64,000 nt of DNA from Muriiphilus sp048268845 (lineage in GTDB: Bacteria; Pseudomonadota; Alphaproteobacteria; Rhodobacterales; Rhodobacteraceae), in contig JBLWUQ010000002.1 of assembly GCA_048268845.1 (NCBI GenBank), forward strand, positions 1 to 64,000, read 5' to 3'. The notes beneath the pieces were generated by a model. The model worked only from the letters and a program-made list of their open reading frames with translations, was not told where the DNA came from and did not search any database. The position numbers and the translations under genes are program-made. Of this stretch, positions 53,049-62,830 are shown piece after piece (the stretch's first letter is position 1; each line of letters opens with the position of its first letter).

Positions 53049-54662
53049 ATGCATGAGTCTTCCGAGTTCGATTACATCGTGGTGGGCGCAGGCTCGGCCG
53101 GATGTGTGCTCGCCAACCGGCTGAGCGCGAATCCCGCCCACTCGGTCTGTCTGATCGAGGGTGGTGGCAGCGATCGCAGCCCCCGGGTCAGTGTTCCGGC
53201 CGCGCTTCTGACGCTCTATAACAACCGCCGTTTCGACTACGCCTACAAGACCGAACCCGAGCAGGGAATGAACGGGCGCCGGATCGCAGTGAACCGTGGC
53301 AAGATGCTGGGTGGGTCAAGTTCGATCAACTCGATGATCTACATTCGCGGCATGCGCGAGGATTATGACGGGTGGGCCGCGCAAGGCTGCGTCGGGTGGG
53401 ATTACGAGCACGTCCTCGAGGTGTTCAAGTCTCTGGAACGCAACCTGATAGCGCAGGACCCGCGCTATCACGGCTTTGACGGCGAGCTTTGCGTCGATGC
53501 GGCGCGTGATCCGTCGCCCGTCTCGAAGATGTTCGTCGAGGCGGCGCGCGATATCGGGCTGCCGCAGAACGACGACTTCAATGCCGACTCTCCGTTCGGG
53601 GCCGGCATTTTCAACCTTACCCAGAAACGAGGCGCGCGCTTTTCCAGTCACACCGCCTTCGTCAAGCCTGTCGAGGGCCGCAAGAACCTGACCACGCTGA
53701 CCGGGGCCGAGGTCACCGGGCTGGTGATCGAAGGCCGTCGGGTGACCGGCCTGCGCCTGCTGCGCGACGGACAGGAACAGACCATCCGCTGCCGCCGCGA
53801 ACTGGTTCTCAGTGCCGGAGCCATCGGCTCGCCGCGCATCCTGCTCGCGTCCGGTATCGGGCCGGAGGCAGAGCTGAAGGCCATGGGGATCGAGCCGGTT
53901 CTCGACCTTCCCGGTGTGGGCAAGAACCTTCAGGATCATGTCGATGGAATGATCACCATGCGCAGCAACAGCGCGCGGACGCTGGGGATCTCGTTGCGTG
54001 CGTCGCCCGGCATCCTTGCTTCGCCGCTGCGCTATTTCGCCGGACGGCGGGGCTTGCTCACCTCGAACTACGTCGAGGCGGGCGGCTTTGCCCACACCAA
54101 GTTCGCAGGCGATCTGCCCGACATCCAGTTCCATTTCGTTCCGGCCTACCGCAGCCACCGCGGCAGGTTGGTTGAATACGGCCATGGCTTTGCGCTGCAT
54201 ACCTGTCTCCTGCGCCCCAAGAGCACTGGCGAGATCGTGCTTGATCCTGATGGGACCCGCCGGAACGTCCTGATCCGGAACAACTTCTTTGCCGCCGAAG
54301 AGGACGCGATCATTCTGGCCGACGGTGTGCGTGTCGCGCGCGAAATCCTCGCCTCGCCGGTTTTTGCGCCGCTGGCCGGCAAGGAGATGCTTCCCGGCCC
54401 CTCGGTGCGCAGTGAAACCGAGATGGTGGCCTATCTGCGTGAAAAGGCGGCGACATCATTCCATCCCGCCTGCACATGCAAGATGGGCACCGATCCGATG
54501 GCAGTGACCGACCCGACCACATTGCTGGTTCACGGAATGGACAATCTACGTGTCGCGGACGCTTCGATCATGCCCTCGCTGGTGTCAGGCAACACCAATG
54601 CGCCGTCGATGATGATCGGGGAAATGGCGTCGCGGATGATGCTGGCCGGATCTGCGGCCTGA
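53049..54662 (+). CDS. GMC-family FAD-dependent alcohol oxidoreductase (choline-dehydrogenase-like)
   Basis: This 537-residue flavoenzyme starts with an FAD-binding Rossmann motif DYIVVGAGSAGCVLANRLS. The GMC signatures GKMLGGSSSINSMIYIRGMR and LSAGAIGSPRILLASGIGPE follow. The C-terminal catalytic region has FHPACTCKMG with the His and SGNTNAPSMMIGEMASRM with the partner Asn. It oxidises a primary alcohol to an aldehyde, passing electrons to quinone or another acceptor. It is followed after about 80 bases by a sugar-type ABC transporter on the same strand. The alcohol may therefore be a polyol or related solute brought in by that transporter. AGGGG precedes the ATG. Confidence 0.9.
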   Translation: MHESSEFDYIVVGAGSAGCVLANRLSANPAHSVCLIEGGGSDRSPRVSVPAALLTLYNNRRFDYAYKTEPEQGMNGRRIAVNRGKMLGGSSSINSMIYIRGMREDYDGWAAQGCVGWDYEHVLEVFKSLERNLIAQDPRYHGFDGELCVDAARDPSPVSKMFVEAARDIGLPQNDDFNADSPFGAGIFNLTQKRGARFSSHTAFVKPVEGRKNLTTLTGAEVTGLVIEGRRVTGLRLLRDGQEQTIRCRRELVLSAGAIGSPRILLASGIGPEAELKAMGIEPVLDLPGVGKNLQDHVDGMITMRSNSARTLGISLRASPGILASPLRYFAGRRGLLTSNYVEAGGFAHTKFAGDLPDIQFHFVPAYRSHRGRLVEYGHGFALHTCLLRPKSTGEIVLDPDGTRRNVLIRNNFFAAEEDAIILADGVRVAREILASPVFAPLAGKEMLPGPSVRSETEMVAYLREKAATSFHPACTCKMGTDPMAVTDPTTLLVHGMDNLRVADASIMPSLVSGNTNAPSMMIGEMASRMMLAGSAA

Positions 54663-54741
54663 CCGGGCCGCAGCCAACGCCGCTTGCGAGATGACGACAA
54701 CAACAACTCGACAAGACCAATCAACAGGAAGGAAAACCAAA

Positions 54742-55860
54742 ATGAAGAACATTGCCGTTTCCGCACTTTCAAGAATTTCCGCGTTTTCGACTGTGAGCCT
54801 TCTGGCCATGGCCGGCGCGGCGCAGGCCGACGCCATGGCCGATGCCACGGCGCTGGTGGAGCAGCACCGATCGCTGCCGGAGTTCAACGCCCCCGGCGAG
54901 GCCTTTGACGCGCGCGCGTGCATGGCCGGCAAGAAGGTGATGTCGATCCCGATGACCACTGCGGCCCCCTATGGGGTCGAGCTGCAGAAGGGCATGGCGG
55001 CCGCAGCCGCCGAGGTCGGCTTTACCATCGAGACCTGGGAAAACCCGCTGAAGGTCGATATGTGGATGCAAGGCATTTCGCAGGCGATCAGCCAGGATTT
55101 CGACGTGATCGACCTTGCCGGTGGCACCAACCCCCAGGTTCTGGGCCCGCAACTGGCCGAAGCCCGTGCGGCAGGTCTCAAGATCTCGACCACCCAGCTC
55201 TATGACGTGACGCAGCCGTCGGATGCCAGCGTCGACGCCTCGTCCAAGATTGACTTCTCAAGCGCCGGACGAATTCTGGCCGCCTGGGCCTATGTCAAGA
55301 CCGAGGGCAAGCCGAACGTCGTCATCCTGGGATCGAGCGACGTTTTGTCCAGCGACCCCTATACTCAGGCGATGGAAGCCCAACTCAAGGAATACTGCCC
55401 GGACTGCACCGTGCGGGTGATTGACGTTCCAGTCAGCGAATGGGCGACCAAGATTCAGTCCAGTGTCCAGTCGGCGATACTGGTCGATCCCGGCGTGAAC
55501 TACATCCTGCCGATCTTCGATTCGATGACCCAGTTCATCGTGCCGGCGCTGCGGATCACCAATACCGAAGATTCGGTCGGCATCGCCAGCTTCAACGGAA
55601 CGCCCTTCGTGCTGGATATGATCCGCGAGGGGACAGTCACGATGGACATCGGAGAAAGCTTAGAATGGGCGGGCTATACCGCTGTCGACAACATCATGCG
55701 CCTAGTCTGCGGCTTGCCCGAACCCCAGGGCAACTTTGTCCCCCTGTTCATCTTCGACAAGGATAACGTCGAAACCGCAGGCGTTCCGGCGACCTACAAT
55801 GGCGGCTATGGCGACGCCTATCTGGCCGGCTATCGCGAGCTTTGGCAGTTGACGGAATGA
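54742..55860 (+). CDS. Ribose/xylose-type ABC transporter periplasmic binding protein
   Basis: This 372-residue secreted protein has a signal peptide (FSTVSLLAMAGAAQADA) and a type I periplasmic-binding fold: VMSIPMTTAAPYGVELQKGM, then DVIDLAGGTNPQVLGPQLAE and NYILPIFDSMTQFIVPALRI. It belongs to the sugar-binding LacI-like group rather than an amine-binding group. Two Cys (EYCPDC) may be structural. The ATG at 54742 has AGGAAGG upstream. It is the first of three transporter genes (binding protein, ATPase, permease). The ligand is unknown. Confidence 0.88.
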   Translation: MKNIAVSALSRISAFSTVSLLAMAGAAQADAMADATALVEQHRSLPEFNAPGEAFDARACMAGKKVMSIPMTTAAPYGVELQKGMAAAAAEVGFTIETWENPLKVDMWMQGISQAISQDFDVIDLAGGTNPQVLGPQLAEARAAGLKISTTQLYDVTQPSDASVDASSKIDFSSAGRILAAWAYVKTEGKPNVVILGSSDVLSSDPYTQAMEAQLKEYCPDCTVRVIDVPVSEWATKIQSSVQSAILVDPGVNYILPIFDSMTQFIVPALRITNTEDSVGIASFNGTPFVLDMIREGTVTMDIGESLEWAGYTAVDNIMRLVCGLPEPQGNFVPLFIFDKDNVETAGVPATYNGGYGDAYLAGYRELWQLTE

Positions 55861-55899
55861 GCTTGCGACTGCGCAGGGCCGGGTAAGGGGGCGCTGATC

Positions 55900-57462
55900 A
55901 TGCCGGACACCTCGCCCGTTCTGGAAATGACCGATATCCGGATGAACTTCGGCGCCAATCCGGCGCTGGCCGGTGTATCGCTCTCGGTTCGCCGCGGGGA
56001 GGTCTTCGGCCTTCTCGGCCAGAACGGGTCGGGCAAGTCCACGCTTATCAAAGTGCTTGCCGGTCTACACCAACCAGAGGCGGGTAGCCGCATCCGCCTC
56101 TGGGGCCAAGAGATGCCACTGCCGCTCGATTCAATGCGGATCAGGCGGCAGGGTGTTTCATTCGTCCATCAGCATCTGGCACTGGTGCCTTCGCTCAGCG
56201 TGCTGGAGAACATGCGGGTGACGGCGCTCAAGCAGCTCAACCCGTGGGCGATCCGCTGGCACCGCGAGGCAAATGAGCTGCGCGCGCTGTTCGCCGCTTT
56301 CGACCTGACCATCGACCCCTTTGCCACTGTCGCCAGCTTGCCACCGGTGGAGCGCGCCTTCGTCGCCATTGTCCGCGCTTTCGAGGACCTGCGCGCCTCC
56401 GCAGCCGGTCGCAGTGGCGAGGGCATACTGATCCTGGACGAACCCACCCCGTTTCTGCCGGCCGAGGATGTCACGAGGCTGTTCGCGCTGGTGCGCGACA
56501 TCGTGAAAACGGGAACATCCGTGGTCATCGTGACCCATGACATCGACGAGGTTCTTGCCATCACCGACCGCGTGGCGGTGCTGCGCGACGGCAAGCTGGT
56601 GGCGGTGTTGGACACCGCATCGGTCGGGCGTCAGGCCATCCTCGACACCATCCTCGGGTCGCGCATCGACAGTTTCGAGCGCCGTGCGGCCAACATTGCG
56701 CCCGGTGCTCCGGCCATACGGATCGAGAGGCTGACGCTGCCTCGCGGCAAGCCCTTCGATCTGGAGTTGCGCAAGGGCGAAACACTGGGCGTGACCGGGC
56801 TGATCGGTTCGGGGTATGCCTCGGTGCCCTATGCGCTGGCTGGCGCCCTGTCCGCTGACGGCAGGCTTGTTCTCGATGGCGAGGGCGTGGACCTTCGCCG
56901 CCTCGATCCGCTCCGGGCGCTGCGGATGGGGATCGCGCTCTTGCCCGGTGACAGACTGGGCGCGGCAGGGATCGGTTCACTCTCGGTCACGGACAATATC
57001 ACGCTGCCCCGGCTGGATGAGTTCATGCGCCGCGGCTTTCTCGGCCGTGCAGCGATGGCACAGGATGCCGCCGGGCTGGTGCGGGACCATGACGTTCGGC
57101 CGCCGCGCACGGACCTGACACTGGCGTCGTTCAGCGGCGGAAACCAGCAAAAGGTACTGCTGGCCAAATGGCTGCAAACCAAACCCAAGCTGTTGCTTCT
57201 GGATGAGCCAACCCAGGGTGTCGATTTCGGTGCCCGACAACAGATTTTCGCAGCCCTAGACAAGGCGGCGCGTCAGGGCACCGCGATCCTGTGCGCCAGC
57301 ACCGACAACGAGCAGTTGGCCCAGATCTGCGACCGTGTGATCGTCTTTGCGCGCAACCGCCCCGTCGCCGAGCTTTCAGGCGCATCGCTGACCAAGAAGG
57401 CGATCTCGGAAGCCTGTTTCAACAGTGTCGGCCATGCCGGTGCCGAGAAGGAGACCTTATGA
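55900..57462 (+). CDS. Ribose-type ABC transporter double ATPase (RbsA-like)
   Basis: This 520-residue protein has two ATPase domains. The first has Walker A LGQNGSGKSTLIKVL at about 38-52, a weak signature LPPVERAFVAIVRAF and Walker B ILILDEPTPFL. The second shows the degenerate P-loop TGLIGSGYASVPYA typical of RbsA-like proteins, with a canonical signature FSGGNQQKVLLAKWL and Walker B LLLLDEPTQGVD. It powers the permease that follows. The stop overlaps the permease ATG (ATGA at 57459). The first domain also has a short Ala/Arg/Gly insertion before Walker B (EDLRASAAGRSGEG). This may be a subfamily trait. Confidence 0.9.
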   Translation: MPDTSPVLEMTDIRMNFGANPALAGVSLSVRRGEVFGLLGQNGSGKSTLIKVLAGLHQPEAGSRIRLWGQEMPLPLDSMRIRRQGVSFVHQHLALVPSLSVLENMRVTALKQLNPWAIRWHREANELRALFAAFDLTIDPFATVASLPPVERAFVAIVRAFEDLRASAAGRSGEGILILDEPTPFLPAEDVTRLFALVRDIVKTGTSVVIVTHDIDEVLAITDRVAVLRDGKLVAVLDTASVGRQAILDTILGSRIDSFERRAANIAPGAPAIRIERLTLPRGKPFDLELRKGETLGVTGLIGSGYASVPYALAGALSADGRLVLDGEGVDLRRLDPLRALRMGIALLPGDRLGAAGIGSLSVTDNITLPRLDEFMRRGFLGRAAMAQDAAGLVRDHDVRPPRTDLTLASFSGGNQQKVLLAKWLQTKPKLLLLDEPTQGVDFGARQQIFAALDKAARQGTAILCASTDNEQLAQICDRVIVFARNRPVAELSGASLTKKAISEACFNSVGHAGAEKETL

Positions 57463-58466
57463 CCAAGGATGCCGTTTCCCCCGCCCCGGCCAAGCCCTCG
57501 TTGCCCGGCGTGAACTGGAAGTATCAGGCCGAGCGTTTCGCGCTGGTCTTTGCCTGGCTTCTGCTGATCGCGGGGTTTGGCTTTCTGATGCCGGACACCT
57601 TCCTCAGCTGGCGCAGTTTTTCCACCATGTTCGGCTCGCAGGCGGTGCTGGTGGTGCTGACGCTGGCAATCCTGCTGCCGTTGACATCGGGTGATTTCGA
57701 CCTGTCGGGCGCGTCTGTCCTGACGCTCAGTGCGATGCTGGTGGCTGTTCTGCAGGTGCGGCTGGGCTGGCCGATCGGTGCCGCGATCGTGGTCGCGCTG
57801 GCGGCGGGGGCGTTTATCGGAGCGGTCAACGCGGTGTTCGCGCTTTATTTCCGTATTCATTCGCTGATCGTCACCCTTGGTATCGGCACATTCGTGAACG
57901 GGGTCGTGCTCTGGATCAGCCAGTCGCGGACGATTTCCGGCGTCTCGATGGACCTGGTGCAATGGGTCATCATGCATCGCCTTTTCGGGATTCCGCTGGC
58001 GTTCTACTACGCGCTGCTGCTGGCGGCGGTGATGTGGTATGTCTTCGAGTACACCATCATCGGGCGCAGGTTGCTGTTCGTGGGCCGCGGGCGCGAGGTG
58101 GCGCGGCTGAACGGCATCAACGTGAACGCCGTGCGGGCGCTTTCGTTCATCCTTTCGGGTTTGATTTCCGCGTTTGCGGGTGTGCTTTACGCCGGCATGA
58201 CGGGTTCAGCCGATCCGCTGTCCGGACTGAGCCTGCTTTTGCCCGCTTTCGCGGCGGCCTTCCTCGGGGCTACCACCATTGCACCGGGGAGGTTCAACCC
58301 GCTCGGATCGGTGGTCGCGGTGTATTTTCTCGTCACCGGCATTACCGGGCTGACCATGCTGGGGGCGCAGGCATATGTGCAAAGCCTGTTCTACGGCGGG
58401 GGGCTGGTGATTGCCGTAGCTCTGTCGCAACTGGTGCGCCACCGCCAGCCGCAGGATTTCTCGTGA
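57459..58466 (+). CDS. Ribose-type ABC transporter permease (RbsC-like)
   Basis: This 335-residue membrane protein of the BPD_transp_2 family has about 10 hydrophobic segments. Conserved blocks are LPLTSGDFDLSGASVLTLSA (the DLS region), ALYFRIHSLIVTLGIGTFVN and LLPAFAAAFLGATTIAPGRF NPLGS near the end. It forms the homodimeric channel for the preceding ATPase and binding protein. Translation is coupled to the ATPase by overlap. The operon ends here; the next gene is on the opposite strand, with about 125 bases between. Confidence 0.92.
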   Translation: MTKDAVSPAPAKPSLPGVNWKYQAERFALVFAWLLLIAGFGFLMPDTFLSWRSFSTMFGSQAVLVVLTLAILLPLTSGDFDLSGASVLTLSAMLVAVLQVRLGWPIGAAIVVALAAGAFIGAVNAVFALYFRIHSLIVTLGIGTFVNGVVLWISQSRTISGVSMDLVQWVIMHRLFGIPLAFYYALLLAAVMWYVFEYTIIGRRLLFVGRGREVARLNGINVNAVRALSFILSGLISAFAGVLYAGMTGSADPLSGLSLLLPAFAAAFLGATTIAPGRFNPLGSVVAVYFLVTGITGLTMLGAQAYVQSLFYGGGLVIAVALSQLVRHRQPQDFS

Positions 58467-58590
58467 TCGCCATCTGTCGCGCCCCCGTTTCGAATGTTCG
58501 GAGCGGGGGAGGGTGTGTGGCGATGATGTCAAAAAAGGGCGTGTTGATCGTCCATTGACGGTCGTCGCGGTAGGCGCGGGATGTCGCAGG

Positions 58591-59976
58591 CTAGATCACG
58601 AAGGAATCCGGTGCCGGTGCGGAGTTGAGCGTCTGGGCGAGGCGGGTCAGGCCGATGCCGAGCGCATTGATGTCATGCTCGGCCCCGAGACTGACGCGAA
58701 CCGCGTTTTCCATGTTGGTCGGGTCAGTCTGGAAAATCGCGCCAGAGGATACCGCCACGCCGTTTGTGAGGCAGGCGCCGACAAACTCGTGCGGGCGCCA
58801 ACGCGAGGGCAGCGGCAACCAGACGTGATAGCTCTGTGGATGTGATCGGAACGCCACGTCGCCCAGGATCGACCGCGCCAGCGCCTGCCGCTCCTTCGTG
58901 GCGGCCCGATGGCCGGTGATAAGGCGCTCGGCGGTGCCGTCATGCAGCCACTGACTGGCAAGCTCCAGCATCAGTGGCGCGACTGTCCAGGTCGTGGCGT
59001 GGACTGCGGCCAACCCGCGCCCCACGCGATCCGGGCTCGAGATGGCAAAGCCAACGCGGATGCCCGACGACACGGTTTTCGACAGGCCGCAGACATACCA
59101 GCAAGGGCCTTCGGCAATGGTGAAGATCGGCGGCGTGGGGTTCTCGATCAGCGCGCCGTAGACGTCGTTCTCGACAATCGGAACGCCGTAGGTGGCCGCA
59201 ATGCGAGCAAGTGCGCTGCGGCGTTCGGCGTCGAGCGTCGCCGTTGTCGGATTGTGGATCGACGGGGTCACAACCAGCACCGAGATCTTTTGCATTCGGC
59301 ACAGCTGCTCGAAGCTGTCGGGCAGCATGCCGTTCTCATCCATCGCGACGGACGCGATGCGTAGCCGCAAGAACTCCGCAAGGCCGCGGATACCGGCGTA
59401 GTTCTGCGCCTCGGTCGCCAATATGTCGCCCGGTTCAGTGCAGGCCCAGACCGCGGCCAAGAGCGCCTGTTGCGCGCCATTGGTGGGGACAACCTGCTCG
59501 GGTGCCACGGTCACGCCGGTCAACTGCGCCATCTTCACGCCGGCGAGCCGGTGGCGCTCGCGGCCATTCGCCGGCGGATACTCGAGGAACTGGGTGACGG
59601 AATAGGTCTCGGCGATCTGGATCAGGGACTTGCGGAAGAACGCGCCATCCTCGAGCGTCAGTGGCTTGTTCATCATCAGGTCGATGACGCCCGGTGTCTC
59701 GTCAACATCGCCACGTCGCGAGGCGTTGGGGCTGATGAAGGTTCCGCGCCCGATCTCGCCGGTCAGAAGGCCGAGCTTGCGGGCATGGGTATAGGCGCGC
59801 GTCACGGTTCCGACATTGATGCCCAACTGGTCTGCCAGATCGCGATGCGTCGGCATCCGCATCCCCGGTTGCAGTCTCTGGCGAGACAGATCGTCAATGA
59901 TGGCGGTGACGATGCGCCGATAGATTGGCTCGGTCGTGTCGGGCAGTTGGGGAATCCAGTCTTCAGACATTCGCAA
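58591..59976 (-). CDS. MocR-type regulator (GntR HTH plus aminotransferase domain)
   Basis: This 461-residue fusion has an N-terminal GntR winged helix (EPIYRRIVTAIIDDLSRQRL; GMRMPTHRDLADQLGINVGT VTRAY, about 17-80) joined to a class I aminotransferase-like domain. The PLP Lys is K300 in YVCGLSKTVSSGIRVGF. MocR proteins use PLP or PLP-bound amines as effectors and usually regulate divergent neighbours. Here it is divergent from MmgE/PrpD, an aminotransferase and a GMC oxidoreductase. The PLP Lys and upstream VENDVYG Asp are present, so cofactor binding is expected. No second copy of its DNA-binding domain is seen nearby. Confidence 0.9.
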   Translation of the reverse strand: MRMSEDWIPQLPDTTEPIYRRIVTAIIDDLSRQRLQPGMRMPTHRDLADQLGINVGTVTRAYTHARKLGLLTGEIGRGTFISPNASRRGDVDETPGVIDLMMNKPLTLEDGAFFRKSLIQIAETYSVTQFLEYPPANGRERHRLAGVKMAQLTGVTVAPEQVVPTNGAQQALLAAVWACTEPGDILATEAQNYAGIRGLAEFLRLRIASVAMDENGMLPDSFEQLCRMQKISVLVVTPSIHNPTTATLDAERRSALARIAATYGVPIVENDVYGALIENPTPPIFTIAEGPCWYVCGLSKTVSSGIRVGFAISSPDRVGRGLAAVHATTWTVAPLMLELASQWLHDGTAERLITGHRAATKERQALARSILGDVAFRSHPQSYHVWLPLPSRWRPHEFVGACLTNGVAVSSGAIFQTDPTNMENAVRVSLGAEHDINALGIGLTRLAQTLNSAPAPDSFVI

Positions 59977-60083
59977 CCTTCATTCGATCGAGCAATTGAT
60001 GCCTCCAGCCTGGATGGGGCGGACGGCCGTAGAACAATTTTCATCATAATGCCAACAAAACAAGCATCGTGGGAAGAGATATC

Positions 60084-60100
60084 ATGTCGCATTAGGACAT
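60084..60100. promoter_or_regulatory. ATGTC-N7-GACAT element with CATTA direct repeats, candidate MocR operator
   Basis: An inverted repeat ATGTC (60084-60088) and GACAT (60096-60100) overlaps two direct CATTA units (GCATTAG, ACATTAAG) in the 214-base divergent region between the MocR-type gene and the MmgE/PrpD gene. MocR operators are often such mixed direct and inverted repeats, so this is a plausible binding site. Confidence 0.45.
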
Positions 60101-60190
60101 TAAGTCGTAACAATATTCATATTGACCTCATTTGTTTGTGCGGATACGCTCCGACTATCGACACAATATCTCAATCAATGGCCGAATAGT

Positions 60191-61609
60191 ATGACGCAAG
60201 CTCGGGACATGTCGGATCGGACAACTTTGGCGCAGAGTCTGGCGGGATACTTCGCCGGGCCGGCTTTCGCGACGCTGCCTGATGCGGTGTCGGATCGAAT
60301 GTCGCTCTATGTCCTCGACACGCTGGCGATGGCGCTTGGTGGAACGGATGCCGAGTCGAGCCGGATCGCCCGGCGCGCCCTTGGTGGCGGGGCGGGGCCG
60401 GCCGTGGTGTATGGGGCCGGTGCGACGGCAACAGCCGCGGACGCGGCGCTTCTGAACGGCACGGCGGCGCATGCGCTTGAGCTTGACGATGACCACCGCA
60501 CGTCGGTCATGCACCCCGGCGCGGTGGTGGTGCCCGCGGCTTTCGCCATCGCCGAGGCCGAAGGCGCATCGGGGCGTGAGCTGCTAAGGGCGGTGCTAGC
60601 CGGCTATGAGGTCGCAATCCGTGTCGGCATGGCGTTTGAGGGCAAGCTCTACGCCAACGGTTTTCACCCGACCGCGGTCTGCGGCGTGTTTGGCGCGGCG
60701 GCGGCGGCGTCGGTGATCCTCGGGTTGTCGCCGGATGCCTTCACCCGCGCGCTGGGGATCGCTGGCACACAATCGGCCGGGCTGATGGAATGGCGCATGG
60801 ACGGGTCGTGGATCAAGCGTCTTCACCCTGGCCGCAGCGCGCAATCGGGAATCATGGCGGCGCTTCTGGCGCGCGAAGGGTTCACCGGGCCCGCGACGGT
60901 TTTCGAGGGCGAGTATGGCGCGTTCATGGCGCTCGGCCATGGCGCGAAGGTGAAGGGCGATGCCCTGACCGCCGATCTGGGCGAGGTGTTTCACGCCTTC
61001 GGAACCGCGATCAAGCCCTATCCCTGCTGCCGCTTCTCGCATGGCGCGATCGACCTGGCGCGCGAGGCGAAGCCGCAATTGGCGGGCCAGATGCCGGAAC
61101 GGGTGACGGTGCGGCTGTTCCGCACCGATGTGCTGACCTACAACAAGCGCACCCACAACACGGTGGACGCGCAGTTCAACATTCCCTACCTGGTCGCCGT
61201 CGCGCTGAGCGAAGGGCAGGTCGGTCTTGATGATTTTACCCAGGCCGCGATCGACCGGCCGGAGGTGCTGGAACTGGCCTCGCGGGTGGATGTGGTCGAG
61301 GTGCCGGAGTTTTCCGCGCTCTACCCCGAGACCTACATCACGGAATTGGACATTCTCGGTGCCGATGGCCGCAGCATCACGCTGCGCAGCGATTGCCCGA
61401 GCGGCGACCCCGAGGCCGAGATCTACCGCGCCGATCCCGGCGCACTGCGTCGCGAGACCATTGAGAAGGTCCGCGCCGTTCTTACCGAATGTGGCTACGG
61501 CCGGCGTGCCGAGGATCTGATCCGCGCCGTCCTTGCCCTGCCCGGTGCAACCGACCTGCGGGAGGTCAGCGCGCTGCTGTCCGCCCCCACGGAGGCTGCC
61601 CGAACCTAG
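60191..61609 (+). CDS. MmgE/PrpD-family protein
   Basis: This 472-residue member of the 2-methylcitrate-dehydratase-like family shows LNGTAAHALELDDDHRTSVM HPGA (family hallmark), NGFHPTAVCGVFGAAAAASV, and KPYPCCRFSHGAIDLAREAK. Besides methylcitrate dehydratases the family includes epimerases such as those acting on iminodisuccinate, so function should not be set from the family name. No propionate genes are nearby. It lies first in a rightward operon with a HisC-like aminotransferase and a GMC oxidoreductase, opposite a MocR regulator. ATG at 60191 is used although its ribosome-binding site is weak; a second Met at 60209 is possible. Confidence 0.88.
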   Translation: MTQARDMSDRTTLAQSLAGYFAGPAFATLPDAVSDRMSLYVLDTLAMALGGTDAESSRIARRALGGGAGPAVVYGAGATATAADAALLNGTAAHALELDDDHRTSVMHPGAVVVPAAFAIAEAEGASGRELLRAVLAGYEVAIRVGMAFEGKLYANGFHPTAVCGVFGAAAAASVILGLSPDAFTRALGIAGTQSAGLMEWRMDGSWIKRLHPGRSAQSGIMAALLAREGFTGPATVFEGEYGAFMALGHGAKVKGDALTADLGEVFHAFGTAIKPYPCCRFSHGAIDLAREAKPQLAGQMPERVTVRLFRTDVLTYNKRTHNTVDAQFNIPYLVAVALSEGQVGLDDFTQAAIDRPEVLELASRVDVVEVPEFSALYPETYITELDILGADGRSITLRSDCPSGDPEAEIYRADPGALRRETIEKVRAVLTECGYGRRAEDLIRAVLALPGATDLREVSALLSAPTEAART

Positions 61610-61662
61610 AGGCCCGGTTTGCATACGGGCGCAAACTTCCTTCAACCATGAAAGCAGAGCAC

Positions 61663-62820
61663 ATGTCCCTCGATACCAAATCCGCAACCAAAGACTACCT
61701 CAGCCGCGGTCGCCGCCTGACGCGTGAGATCGACCCTTACCTGCCCGGCCTGACCCGTGAGACCGCCGCGAAACTGGTGAACGTGCCGCCGCACCGGGTG
61801 GCCAAGCTGTCATCGAACGAAAACCCGCTGGGCCCGTCGCCGATGGTTCTCAAGGCGATCGCCGACATGAACTGGCTGGTCCACGAATACCCCAGCCCCA
61901 GCGCCGAAGAGCTTCGTGCGACCATCGGGACCTATCTCGGCGTCGGTGCCGATCAGGTGGTGGTCAGCTCGGGCAGTTCGACGCTGATGCACTCCATCGT
62001 CGACGCGTTTTCCGAACCCGGTGGTGAGGTGATCTCGCTCGATCCCGGCTTCACTGTCTATCCCGAAATCGCGACGATCCATGGCCGCACCGCCACGGTC
62101 ATCGGGCTGCGCACGGATGATTTCCTGCTTGATATCGAAGTTCTCAAGAAGGCGATCACGCCCAATACGCAGATCATCTTCCTGACCCGCCCGAACAACC
62201 CGACCAGCACGATGATCCCGATCGAGGTCTTCGCCGAAGCTGCGAAGCTGGCGGCTGAGGTCGGCGCGCTGATCGTCTCGGACGAGGCCTATATCGAGTT
62301 CGCCGACATGCCGGGCCAGTCCGCCGTCGAGCTTCTCAAGAGCGATCCGGCGACCTACCGCAATGTCATGCTCACACGCACCTGCTCGAAGGCGTTCGGC
62401 ATTGCCAACATGCGTATCGGCTATGCGGTGTCGCTGCCAGAGGTCGCGGAATGTCTGGCGCTGGCCAATGCGAAATGGCCGACCGGTGCCGTCGCCCAGG
62501 CCGCCGCGGTCGCCGCCATCGAGGATACCGAGCACCTGGCCAAGACACTTGCCATGGTCGCGCAGGGCCGGAAGTATCTGATCTCGGAGTTGAACGAGAT
62601 GGGTCTGCCGGTCGCGCCGAAGCCGCAGGGCAACTATGTCATGTTCGACATTTCGCCGACCGGTCTGACTGCCGAGGAGTTCTCGGAGAAGGTCTTCATG
62701 GACGCTCAGGTCCTGATCCGTGGCGACTTCTCGCCGCGCTACATCCGGGCCAGCATTGGAACCCCGGAGGAAAACCAGCGTCTGGTCGAGAGCGCCCGCA
62801 AGCTCGCGCCGAAGGCCTGA
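61663..62820 (+). CDS. HisC-like (histidinol-phosphate-type) class II aminotransferase
   Basis: This 385-residue PLP aminotransferase has LSSNENPLGPSP near the N-terminus, TRPNNPTSTMIP around the substrate Asn, SDEAYIEF with the PLP-binding Asp-Tyr and the Schiff-base Lys K243 in TRTCSKAFGIANMRIGY. No histidine-biosynthesis genes are adjacent, so it is more likely a catabolic aminotransferase of the HisC group acting on an amino acid or amine. It follows MmgE/PrpD by about 50 bases. An ATG at 61648 is five codons upstream; neither start has a strong ribosome-binding site. A large hairpin follows its stop. Confidence 0.87.
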   Translation: MSLDTKSATKDYLSRGRRLTREIDPYLPGLTRETAAKLVNVPPHRVAKLSSNENPLGPSPMVLKAIADMNWLVHEYPSPSAEELRATIGTYLGVGADQVVVSSGSSTLMHSIVDAFSEPGGEVISLDPGFTVYPEIATIHGRTATVIGLRTDDFLLDIEVLKKAITPNTQIIFLTRPNNPTSTMIPIEVFAEAAKLAAEVGALIVSDEAYIEFADMPGQSAVELLKSDPATYRNVMLTRTCSKAFGIANMRIGYAVSLPEVAECLALANAKWPTGAVAQAAAVAAIEDTEHLAKTLAMVAQGRKYLISELNEMGLPVAPKPQGNYVMFDISPTGLTAEEFSEKVFMDAQVLIRGDFSPRYIRASIGTPEENQRLVESARKLAPKA

Positions 62821-62830
62821 CCATGATCCT

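Noticed and set aside
61663..62820. Calling the aminotransferase a histidine-biosynthesis HisC
   Set aside because: There are no other his genes, and it sits in a MocR-linked catabolic set; family resemblance alone is not enough.
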